NCBI GenBank assembly: GCA_016930575.1
Contig: JAFGGL010000019.1
Location: 55,103 to 119,102, forward strand
Direction of reading: 5' to 3'
Source: Clostridiales bacterium
Lineage (GTDB): Bacteria > Bacillota > Clostridia > Christensenellales > Aristaeellaceae
Length of the DNA: 64,000 nucleotides
Shown here: positions 57,528-64,000 of the stretch, in pieces
Layout: each line of letters begins with the position of its first letter
Position numbering within the stretch: the first letter of the stretch is position 1
Translations under genes and position numbers: made by a program
The notes under the pieces: generated by a model
Told to the model about the DNA's origin: nothing
What the model saw: the letters and a program-made list of their open reading frames with translations, nothing else
Database searches by the model: none

Positions 57528-59530
57528 AATCAATCACAGCGAGCCTTGCCTTGTCGCAGCTGAAAAACAACCGCAAACGCACAGCCGTTACCATCATTGG
57601 CATCGTTTTGTCGGTCGCGATGCTGACCGCCGTGTGCGGCTTCGCCGTCAGCGGCATCGAAACCATGCGCCGCCTTGCAGGCGATAACAGCGTGTCCGCC
57701 TACGCGTTCACGCTGATCTCCATGGCCGCGGTGCTGGGCGTCATTATCATGACGGCGTCCGTGGTGGTGATCTCCAATGCCTTTCGCATCAGCGCGTCGG
57801 AACGCACGCGGCAGTTCGGCATCCTCAAAAGCGTGGGCGCGACAAGCAAACAAATCACCAAAACCATGCTGCGCGAAGCTTTGTACCTTGCGGGCATATC
57901 CATTCCCGCGGGTATCGTCGTGGGGCTGCTGATACAGTGGCTGGGCGCGAGTATCGGCGATTTCCTGCTGGCGCCCATGAACAAGCTGATTGCCGAGGGC
58001 CTGGCAATCCATCTGCGGTTTGAGTTCTCGTGGGCCGTGATTTTGATCGCCGCCAGCGTATCGCTTGTTACAGTCCTGCTTTCAGCCTGGCTGCCCGCGC
58101 GCAGGGCCGCAAAGATTTCCGCCATTGAGGCCATCCGCATGACGCGGGACGTCAAGCTGCGCGGAAAGAAACTGCGCACTAGCAAGCTGGTGAGCGCGCT
58201 GTTCGGCTTCGAGGGCACGCTTGCGGCGAAATCCATCAAGCGCAGCCGGCGCAGCTACCGCGCCATGGTCACGGCGCTTGCGATCAGCATCATCCTGTTT
58301 CTGGCGTGCGCCAGCCTGGATTCGCAGATGACCATGACTATAAACAAGGTATACGCAAACATCGACGCCAACAGCTATACCCAGTTGTACATCAACCGAA
58401 CCGGGCCGCAAAAAGACTATGCGGATATTGATATCGCGCAGGCCGAGGAGATCACGCAAGCGCTGCGCGCATACCCCGATACGGAAATCTTCGGCCTGAA
58501 CATGAACGCCGGGTATGCGATAAGCGCACAAAATCCGGATTTGACCGATGCCCTGCGCGGTACCCTCGAGCCGGAACAGACGCATATAATCGCCGCGCTG
58601 GTTACCCCGGATCGCGCGCATTACGAAGCGCTGTGCGATATGGCGGGCGTCGAATTGGGTTCCAATATTCTCATCAACTCCGCACATCACATCATCGGCG
58701 GGAAAGCTACCGATATTCAACCGCTGCGTTTTTACGGCCAGACACTTGTGATAAAAGAAGGCGATACGGACATCCGCTTGCCGCTTGCGGCGCAGCTGAC
58801 CGGCGCGCAGGTACCCCAGGAGATCATGTATGCGTTAACGGAGGTGGATATCGTCGTCGCCGTGCCCGACAGTAAGCCCAGTATGCGTGCGGAGATCGTG
58901 TATACGTTAACGGAGGTGGATGTCGTCGTCGTCGTGCCCGACTGTAAGCCCAGTATGTGCGCCTGGTTCGGGCGCAGCGCAGACCTGCCGGGCTTTATCG
59001 CCTACGCGGAAGATACGCTGGCCGCGCTTTTCCCGCCAAACTCAGATACACAGAGCATGTATGTCTATTCCGTCACGGACATTGCCGCCATTACCGATAT
59101 GACCCGCGGCCTGACCAGCCTGATCAACGTATTCCTGTACGGGTTTGTGGGCATGCTTTCGCTGATCGGGCTGACCAGCGTGATCGCCGCTATCTCCGCC
59201 AACGTCCGGCTGCGCGCCCGCGAGTTCGCTATGCTCGTTTCCGCGGGCATGACGCAGGGCGGCATTCGCCGGATGCTGGCGCTGGAAAGCGTGATGTCGG
59301 CGCTCAAAGCGCTGCTATACGGCATTCCACTGGGCGCGGCAGGCGCGTATCTGGTCTACATAGCGATGACGCGGAACGTAGGTTTCGGCTTTGTGTTTCC
59401 GTGGCTTGCCCTGGCGGAGGCCGTCCTCGGCGTGTTTGTGATCACACTGATCACCACGCAGTACGCGTCCGTCAAGCTTCGCCGCGGTGGCAGCATTGTG
59501 GAAGTGATACACGCAGGCGAAGGCGTGTAA
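57524..59530 (+). CDS. FtsX/BceB-like ABC permease with large extracellular domain
   Basis: 668 residues. N-terminal FtsX unit with four spans ('VTIIGIVLSVAMLTAVCGFAV', 'VLGVIIMTASVVVISNAF', 'ISIPAGIVVGLLIQWLG', 'WAVILIAASVSLVTVLLSAWLPARRAAK'). A fifth span 'MVTALAISIILFLACAS' leads to an outside domain of about 250 residues, then three spans ('YGFVGMLSLIGLTSVIAAIS', 'ALLYGIPLGAAGAYLVYIA', 'WLALAEAVLGVFVITLIT'). The large domain between spans is the mark of BceB-type peptide-sensing or detoxifying transporters, and fits the adjacent regulator/kinase pair. A 72-bp tandem duplication lies in the outside domain. Known role of the family: resistance to bacitracin-like or lantibiotic peptides; the real ligand is unknown. 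Confidence 0.87.
   Translation: MKSITASLALSQLKNNRKRTAVTIIGIVLSVAMLTAVCGFAVSGIETMRRLAGDNSVSAYAFTLISMAAVLGVIIMTASVVVISNAFRISASERTRQFGILKSVGATSKQITKTMLREALYLAGISIPAGIVVGLLIQWLGASIGDFLLAPMNKLIAEGLAIHLRFEFSWAVILIAASVSLVTVLLSAWLPARRAAKISAIEAIRMTRDVKLRGKKLRTSKLVSALFGFEGTLAAKSIKRSRRSYRAMVTALAISIILFLACASLDSQMTMTINKVYANIDANSYTQLYINRTGPQKDYADIDIAQAEEITQALRAYPDTEIFGLNMNAGYAISAQNPDLTDALRGTLEPEQTHIIAALVTPDRAHYEALCDMAGVELGSNILINSAHHIIGGKATDIQPLRFYGQTLVIKEGDTDIRLPLAAQLTGAQVPQEIMYALTEVDIVVAVPDSKPSMRAEIVYTLTEVDVVVVVPDCKPSMCAWFGRSADLPGFIAYAEDTLAALFPPNSDTQSMYVYSVTDIAAITDMTRGLTSLINVFLYGFVGMLSLIGLTSVIAAISANVRLRAREFAMLVSAGMTQGGIRRMLALESVMSALKALLYGIPLGAAGAYLVYIAMTRNVGFGFVFPWLALAEAVLGVFVITLITTQYASVKLRRGGSIVEVIHAGEGV
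58820..58963 (+). repeat. 72-bp in-frame tandem duplication in the permease gene
   Basis: Units 58820-58891 and 58892-58963 encode 'EIMYALTEVDIVVAVPDSKP' + 'SMRA' and 'EIVYTLTEVDVVVVVPDCKP' + 'SMCA'. The two differ at only a few bases, so the duplication is fairly recent. Confidence 0.9.
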
Positions 59531-59553
59531 CGTTCTGGCAGAAAAAACCAAAC

Positions 59554-59587
59554 AAAAGCGCCGGAGGGCATGCCCTCCGGCGCTTTT
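59554..59587. terminator. Terminator after the ABC exporter genes
   Basis: Perfect 34-bp palindrome AAAAGCGCCGGAGGGCA and its complement, with T-runs on both strands. Confidence 0.85.
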
Positions 59588-59694
59588 GATTTCCGGAGCA
59601 AACGGTTTTCCCATAGCGTATACGAAATCCCGGAACTGTGATAAACGGGAAAACGCAGGGAACAAATCTGCAAAACGAGGTGCGATATGCGTTT

Positions 59695-59835
59695 ATGAAA
59701 CCGAAAGGCTTGGCCGTTCTCCTGCGGGTGGTTATGCTGTTTTGTTGCTATTATACGCTAATTGATCCCATCCTTTACAACAGCGGAAATACGATCGCCA
59801 GTGTGTGTGGGATTTGCTTACTGATTGCCTATTGA
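59695..59835 (+). CDS. Possible small membrane protein
   Basis: 46 codons from ATG 59695: 'MKPKGLAVLLRVVMLFCCYYTLIDPIL' then 'SGNTIASVCGICLLIAY'. A basic start and two hydrophobic stretches suit a small membrane protein. GAGGTG lies somewhat far upstream, and the end overlaps the convergent SDR gene by 18 bp. No family recognised; could be chance. Confidence 0.3.
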   Translation: MKPKGLAVLLRVVMLFCCYYTLIDPILYNSGNTIASVCGICLLIAY

Positions 59836-60621
59836 CAGCCACTGCTGCTGCGCCTGCAGCCAGCGCTTGTGCAGCATGCGGGCGATGATGGATGGCGGCA
59901 CGAGGCGCGCGCCGAAGCGCAGCAGGTTATTGACGAGGCCGGGGATGTAGAGGGTCTTGCCTCGCAGAGACTTCGAAACCGTGCGGCATACGACCGTCTC
60001 GATCGCGTTGGTGGTCGCGTTGCCCCAGAAGCCCTGCGCGGCGATGGCCTGCAGGCAGTCCTCGCGTGTGGAAAGCCCGCCCGGGCACAGCGCCAGTACA
60101 TGGACGCCCTGGGGTTTGAGTTCCTCGCCCAGCGCGATGGAAAAATCCAGCAGAAAGCGCTTGGACGCCGCGTAGGTCGCCTTGAGCGGGATGGGATAGA
60201 GCGACGCGAGGCTGGAAACGAACACGATATAAAAATCCCGTTTTTCGTCGCGCAGCTTGAGCGCCTTGTGGGTGATGCGCAGCGTGGCCTCGATATTCAC
60301 GCGCAGGATGCTTGCAAGATCGTTGAAGCTGCGCTTCTGGAACGCGCCCTCGAAGTCCAGCCCCGCCACGTTGAACAGCATCCCGATGGCGATACCCTTG
60401 TCCTGCGCGTTTTGTATCAGACCGTCCACGGCGCTGTCGTCGGTGATGTCGCAGGCGTAGGTCTCCACCGGCACGCCGTACTGCCTGCGGATGCCGACGG
60501 CCGCTCTTTCCAGGCCCTGCGCGTCGATATCGGTGACGTACAGGCCGCAGCCGCGGCGCGCGCATTCCAGCGCAAACGCCCTGCCCAGCCCGCCGGACGC
60601 CCCGGTAATCAATACAAACAT
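59818..60621 (-). CDS. Short-chain dehydrogenase/reductase
   Basis: 267 residues from the ATG at 60621 (GAAGGAAG upstream); the track start overlaps the previous gene. Rossmann motif 'VLITGASGGLGRAFALECARRG' (TGxxxGxG), 'TDIDAQGLERAA' for cofactor choice (Asp favours NAD), 'LFNVAGLDFEGAF' (NNAG variant NVAG), catalytic Ser in 'IVFVSSLASLYP' and 'YAASKRF' (Y-x3-K). The C-terminus is long and hydrophobic/basic ('LHKRWLQAQQQW'), as in DltE/YqjQ-type SDRs. Substrate unknown. Last gene of the PadR-HAAS operon. Confidence 0.87.
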   Translation of the reverse strand: MFVLITGASGGLGRAFALECARRGCGLYVTDIDAQGLERAAVGIRRQYGVPVETYACDITDDSAVDGLIQNAQDKGIAIGMLFNVAGLDFEGAFQKRSFNDLASILRVNIEATLRITHKALKLRDEKRDFYIVFVSSLASLYPIPLKATYAASKRFLLDFSIALGEELKPQGVHVLALCPGGLSTREDCLQAIAAQGFWGNATTNAIETVVCRTVSKSLRGKTLYIPGLVNNLLRFGARLVPPSIIARMLHKRWLQAQQQWLSIGNQ

Positions 60622-60635
60622 TTTTCTTCCTTCTC

Positions 60636-61475
60636 TCAAAACGACGTTCCGCAAAGCCGGTCGGACAGCGCCCAGAGCCGCTTAGCGTTTTCCCCGTTCA
60701 CCTGCCGGCTGAACCGCTGCGGCCCGCGCTGCCCGTAGTACAGACTATCCGCGTCGTCGCTTGTGATCACGTGCGCGTAGGTCTTTGCCGACGTATCGGC
60801 GGAAACGCCCCTGCGCTTGTGAAAGCGCCAGAACAGCTTCACGACGCCGGAGGTATTTTTCTCCCCAATGCCGGTGTTCACCAGCCCGGGGTCGATCCCG
60901 TAGCAGCGTACTCCACTCTGCGCAAAACGCCGGTTGAACTCCTGGGCGAACAGCAGGTTGCACAGCTTTGACTGCTTATACGCAAACAGCGGGCGGTAGC
61001 GGCGCGTGAGCATCACGTCTCCCCAGCGGACCTTCGTGCCCAGGTGCGACTGGCTGGAGGTGACCAGCACGCGCCCGCCGGCCTCGACCAGCGCGGGCAG
61101 CAACTGCTCTGTTAGTAGGAACGCGGCCAGGTGGTTGACGGCGAACACCGTTTCGTAGCCGTCCTCGGTGGTGGTGTAGTAGTTGCGCACGCAGCCGGCG
61201 TTGTTGACCAGCGCGTCCAGCCTGCCGCCGAAATCATCCCGCAGGGTTTTCGTCAGCGTTTCGCCCAGCCTGATGATTTCCGTTTGTTTGGACAGCTCGC
61301 AGGGGAAGAAGCGGATATCGGCGCCGGGGAACTCCTCTCGCAGCTTCCGCTCGGCGGCGCCGCAGGTTGCCTCGCTGCGGCCGACGCCCAGCACCGCCCA
61401 GCGCATCTGCGCAAAGGCGCGGCACACCGCGTAGCCGATGCCGGAGGTCGCCCCGGTGATCACGATGGTTTTCAA
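60636..61475 (-). CDS. Short-chain dehydrogenase/reductase, retinol-dehydrogenase-like
   Basis: 279 residues from TTG 61475 (GGAGGAG upstream), overlapping the HAAS gene stop by 4 bp. 'IVITGATSGIGYAVCRAFAQ' (TGxxxGIG), 'DALVNNAGCVRNYYTTTEDGYETVFAVNHLAAFLLTEQLL', Ser in 'VLVTSSQSHLG' and 'YKQSKLCNLLFAQEF' (Y-x3-K), 'GIDPGLVNTGIG'. The pattern resembles WWOX/retinol-dehydrogenase-type SDRs. Substrate unknown; probably redox chemistry on a lipid or small carbonyl. Confidence 0.87.
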   Translation of the reverse strand: MKTIVITGATSGIGYAVCRAFAQMRWAVLGVGRSEATCGAAERKLREEFPGADIRFFPCELSKQTEIIRLGETLTKTLRDDFGGRLDALVNNAGCVRNYYTTTEDGYETVFAVNHLAAFLLTEQLLPALVEAGGRVLVTSSQSHLGTKVRWGDVMLTRRYRPLFAYKQSKLCNLLFAQEFNRRFAQSGVRCYGIDPGLVNTGIGEKNTSGVVKLFWRFHKRRGVSADTSAKTYAHVITSDDADSLYYGQRGPQRFSRQVNGENAKRLWALSDRLCGTSF

Positions 61476-62203
61476 TTGAGCGCTCCTCCGAACCAGTTCC
61501 ACGCGTGCCACCATTCAAGCGCGCCGGCGGAGATCGCGCAGACGGCATAGGTCAGCACAAAGCCGGCTACGAACGCAAACAACGAGATCAAAACGATCTT
61601 GCGCAGCGTGCGCCAGAGCTGCGGCGGCGTCTTCAGGCGTACGGGATACGGCAGCAGTTTGGTGCTCCCGGACGCGGCCGCCATGAAGTTCTTGCGATAG
61701 CGCAAGTAGGATTTCACCAGTTGCGTGACCAGGCCCGTCCAGAAATACACACCGAGGACGGACAGCGCCATCAGCGCCAGCATCGTAACGGCCGTGATCA
61801 ACGCGCAGAGGGTTGGCATGGGCGGCAGGATGCCGTAGGGATTCAGCCCGCCGATATAGCTTACCGCGACGGTCAGGCTTGCGGCGGCCAGCGCCGAAAG
61901 CACCGCCGAAAACGCGTACAGCGCGGCCAGGAACGGGAACGTTACGATGTCCACGAACGCAAGCCCGGTGCCCGCGATGATCTTCATCCCCGTGTTGTTC
62001 CTGCGGGGCGCCGAAGCGGCGGCGTACTGCGCGGCGATCTCCCCGGGATCGCCCAGTTTCGCGGCGATTTCCTCTTCCGAATAGCCGTCCCTGAGCTTGA
62101 AGGCGAAGTGCTCCTCGTACTCCTGCAGGATATCCCCGATATCCTCCACTTCTCGTTGTTTCAATTGCTTTTGCAGCAGGGATAAAAACTCATTTTTCGT
62201 CAT
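61472..62203 (-). CDS. HAAS/DUF1700-type membrane signalling protein
   Basis: 243 residues from the ATG at 62203 (GGAGG 9 bp upstream). N-terminal HAAS helix bundle 'TKNEFLSLLQKQLKQREVEDIGDILQEYEEHFAFKLRDGYSEEEIAAKLGDPGEIAAQY', then several membrane spans ('FPFLAALYAFSAVLSALAAASLTVAVSYIGG', 'ALITAVTMLALMALSVLGVYFWTGLV', 'KIVLISLFAFVAGFVLTYAVCAI'). HAAS proteins are normally paired with a PadR regulator, as here (14-bp overlap), and sense envelope state or control the regulator at the membrane. Confidence 0.87.
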   Translation of the reverse strand: MTKNEFLSLLQKQLKQREVEDIGDILQEYEEHFAFKLRDGYSEEEIAAKLGDPGEIAAQYAAASAPRRNNTGMKIIAGTGLAFVDIVTFPFLAALYAFSAVLSALAAASLTVAVSYIGGLNPYGILPPMPTLCALITAVTMLALMALSVLGVYFWTGLVTQLVKSYLRYRKNFMAAASGSTKLLPYPVRLKTPPQLWRTLRKIVLISLFAFVAGFVLTYAVCAISAGALEWWHAWNWFGGALN

Positions 62204-62516
62204 TTTCATCATCCTCCATAATGGCTTTGGCCGCTTCAATGAACTGCAGCCACTCCGCCCTGTCCTGTCTGAACTGCGCCGAGCCGGTTTCGGTCAGCTT
62301 GTAGTACTTGCGCGGCGGGCCGCCGCTTTCTTCCTGCAGATAGGTGGTCACCAGCCCGTCGCTTTTGAGCTTGCGCAGGATCGGGTATACGGTGCCGTCG
62401 GAAATGTCGATCCGCCTGGAGATGGTGTCGGAGATCTCATATCCGTAGCAATCCCTGTGTTCCAGCAACGCCAGCACGCACAGCTCGATCACGCCTTTTT
62501 TGTACTGCACATTCAA
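62190..62516 (-). CDS. PadR-family regulator paired with HAAS protein
   Basis: 108 residues from TTG 62516 (GGGAGG 8 bp upstream); short PadR type without a large C-terminal domain. 'YKKGVIELCVLALLEHRDCYGYEISDTISRRIDISDGTVYPILRKLKSDGLVTTYLQEESGGPPRKYYKLTETG' is the complete winged HTH. Overlaps the HAAS gene by 14 bp. Likely controls its own operon (PadR-HAAS-SDR-SDR) through the palindrome at 62562-62588. Confidence 0.9.
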   Translation of the reverse strand: MNVQYKKGVIELCVLALLEHRDCYGYEISDTISRRIDISDGTVYPILRKLKSDGLVTTYLQEESGGPPRKYYKLTETGSAQFRQDRAEWLQFIEAAKAIMEDDENDEK

Positions 62517-62561
62517 TCCGTTCGCCTCCCGTGTTCGCAAATCGTCAATACCAAACGATAT

Positions 62562-62602
62562 TAACTACTATATATAATATAATAGTTATTTGCGCTTGTC
62601 AA
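62562..62602 (-). promoter_or_regulatory. Promoter and palindrome of the PadR-HAAS operon
   Basis: Minus strand TTGACA (62602-62597), 17-bp spacer, TATTAT (62579-62574). An imperfect palindrome TAACTA...TAGTTA (62562-62588) covers the -10 box, a likely PadR site. Confidence 0.65.
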
Positions 62603-62731
62603 CCCCTTTATCAAATATTATTTTGACAAAAAGAACAGGACATCCCCGTGCCGGGACGTCCTGCCTGGAACGCCTGTGTCGTAACGGCTTGCGGCGTTCA
62701 ACCCCTATGCAATGCGTCGTTTGTTTCCGCG

Positions 62732-63136
62732 CTATTTCCTGTCGTTGGGCGAGGTAATGATCCACACGTAGCCGTACCTGTCTCGCACCAGGCCGCCCAT
62801 GCCGCCGTCGTCCGGCGGGGGATGCGGTTTCAGCCTTTGCAGCACCTCGCCCCCCGCGCCCAACGCGCCGATGATTTTTCCGGCCTCCGCCGAGCTGTCG
62901 CAGTGGATCATCAGCCGGACGGCGTTGAAGTTCTCCACAGGCTTGCGGCTGTCGGACGCGGCGATCACGCTGCCCGCGACCTTCGCCTCCACGTGCATCA
63001 CCTTGCCGTTTAGCTCCTCGCCGCCGGTCTCCGCGGTGTAGCGGGACAGATACAGGATCTCCCCGCCGAGTATGGAGATGTACGAATGGATCGCTTCCTC
63101 GCAATCGCCCCGGAAAGACAGGTATGGAATGATCAT
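62732..63136 (-). CDS. PhnB-like VOC protein
   Basis: 134 residues. 'IIPYLSFRGDCEEAIHSYISILGGEILYLSRY' opens a PhnB/3-demethylubiquinone-methyltransferase-like VOC fold; 'GKVMHVEAKVAGSVIAASDS' and the terminal 'RDRYGYVWIITSPND' with Asp/Tyr-Gly-Tyr are typical. PhnB-type proteins are usually of unknown function despite the annotation history. A single gene with no close partner; fourth VOC protein of the window. Confidence 0.85.
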   Translation of the reverse strand: MIIPYLSFRGDCEEAIHSYISILGGEILYLSRYTAETGGEELNGKVMHVEAKVAGSVIAASDSRKPVENFNAVRLMIHCDSSAEAGKIIGALGAGGEVLQRLKPHPPPDDGGMGGLVRDRYGYVWIITSPNDRK

Positions 63137-63188
63137 AGCGTCAACTCCTGTCTGTCGTTTTTATCTGCGTACAGTATATCACAGGTGT

Positions 63189-63914
63189 TTATAGCTTCGC
63201 TCGCTTTTTCGCGGATCTGCGCTTGATGAGCTTGCCGGATATCACAAGCAGCACCCCGTAGATCAGTCCCGTCACCAGTAAAATCAAGGACAAATCCCGG
63301 ATAGGCGTATAGGTCGGGGCGTATGTCCCTTTGATGCAGAAATGGGCAAGCAGGTACGACACCGGCAGCAATGAAATACGCCACAGCACTTTCTGTACTT
63401 TCCTGCGTTTGCGCAGTAAAAGCGTTGCCGCGAACAAAAGCACCGCCAGCGCCGCCGCAAAAACGATATAAAACTCCAGACACAACTTCGGTAGGAGAAC
63501 CATGTGCCCGCTCATGCCCTTGCCGTACAGCAACTCATTGCCCTCGCCGTACGCCTTGAAATAATACACGTTTACCACGTTTTCGCCGTTCGGATTGAGG
63601 ATGACTTCTTTTTCATCCTGGCCGCCGCTAAGCTTGCTTAATGCGCTGCTCCACGCGGTGATGAAGATCGTATTCCCCCCGCCCGTCTCTGACGGTTCTT
63701 TTTGGATACTGTAGCCGGAAACTTCCCCGCCGAACCGTACGGAAAGCAAGCCCTTTTCATGCGTCGTCAGGGAGATCGTTTTCGTGGAATACGGCAAATA
63801 TTCCGGCGCGGTCAGCCAGCCGAACGCCGTAACGGCGACCGCCAGACATACCAGCGCCGTGAGTATGATAGTCCACGCTTTTTCCGTTTGAAGCCTGGAC
63901 CGTATCTTTCTAAG
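63189..63914 (-). pseudogene. Membrane protein gene cut at its 5' end by an IS
   Basis: The frame of track ORF 63189-63797 remains open upstream as 'RKIRSRLQTEKAWTIILTALVCLAVAVTAFGWLTAPEY', so the native protein had an N-terminal membrane helix before an outside beta-domain ('KTISLTTHEKGLLSVRFGGEVSGYSI', 'GGGNTIFITAWSSAL'). Then come three more spans ('FYIVFAAALAVLLFAATLLL', 'VLWRISLLPVSYLLAHFC', 'LSLILLVTGLIYGVLLVISG'). At 63914 the coding sequence meets the IS end and no start codon remains. Function unknown; probably inactive unless the IS supplies a start. Confidence 0.65.
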
Positions 63915-64000
63915 TGGACTGACCCCGTATAATGTACATAGATTTAGAGTTAGAAAGGGAAGAAAAATAACTCTAGAGGAAGGTGCAGAAAATGGGGAGA
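63915..64000 (+). mobile_element. Left end of a probable IS3-family insertion sequence
   Basis: Terminal sequence TGGACTGACCCCGTATAAT at 63915 has the T-G...GACCCC form common at IS3-family ends. An AGGAAGG site and an ATG at 63992 begin a reading frame ('MGR') as in IS3 orfA genes. The rest lies beyond the window, so family and right end cannot be confirmed. Confidence 0.6.

Noticed and set aside
1-64000. CRISPR array, rRNA genes, prophage or replication origin
   Set aside because: No regularly spaced repeats, no rRNA sequences, no phage structural genes and no DnaA-box cluster were noticed.

Overview
This is a 64 kb stretch of a GC-rich, Gram-positive-type chromosome. The best guess is an anaerobic plant-polysaccharide-degrading member of the Clostridia (Bacillota). 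The reasons are LplB/LplC-type sugar permeases without a local ATPase gene, LPxTG-type cell-wall anchors, PadR/HAAS pairs, a Bce-like two-component/ABC module, strong GGAGG ribosome binding sites, and GH5/GH31/GH105/GH106-type hydrolases. The exact genus cannot be read from the window.

Layout. 1-8.5 kb: end of a GH31 alpha-xylosidase gene, a GH95-like relic, then a cellulose/glucan operon (triple-repeat secreted protein, GH5 endoglucanase, two permeases, binding protein). 8.5-11.3 kb: a decayed EAL-domain gene, two VOC proteins, a small conserved protein and nagA. 11.3-22.6 kb, minus strand: an eleven-gene Mrp/Mbh-like membrane operon in the order E-F-G-(DUF4040)-(MbhE/B fusion)-C-D-D-D-ND5-ND5, with five antiporter-type subunits and no hydrogenase or other redox arm in view. 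22.8-29.1 kb: APH-type kinase, tRNA-Leu(CAA), secreted proteins including two tandem paralogues with LPxTG-type C-termini, and an AraC/GyrI-type regulator. 29.4-32.7 kb: a large membrane glycosyltransferase-like protein resembling the GT84 (cyclic beta-1,2-glucan synthase) core but with a divergent acidic motif. 33-36 kb: esterase, EFR1-type flavodoxin/ferredoxin, a secreted protein and a GNAT.

36.1-47.4 kb is a pectin/rhamnogalacturonan-type locus. A minus-strand arm (permease, permease, binding protein, GH106-like hydrolase, Asp-box beta-propeller) diverges from a plus-strand arm (DapA-family aldolase, IclR regulator, GH105 hydrolase broken by an in-frame TAG). Two similar operator-like palindromes lie just downstream of the two divergent promoters. 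47.5-55 kb holds small accessory enzymes (GNATs, VOC, methyltransferases, PadR, PhzF, tautomerase, glycerate kinase, ANT(6)-like). 55-59.5 kb is a response regulator, a histidine kinase without membrane segments and a Bce-like ABC exporter. 59.8-64 kb is a PadR-HAAS-SDR-SDR operon, a VOC protein, and a membrane-protein gene whose 5' end is cut by what looks like an IS3-family element running off the window.

The most unexpected items are: a structured RNA-like element of about 128 nt present twice (49153-49282 and 56627-56753), with conserved loop sequences and compensatory stem changes; a 160-bp hairpin MITE at 49970-50129; the Mrp/Mbh-like operon with five pump subunits; and the GT84-like membrane protein. 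All calls were made by eye from motifs and family knowledge; no database search was run.
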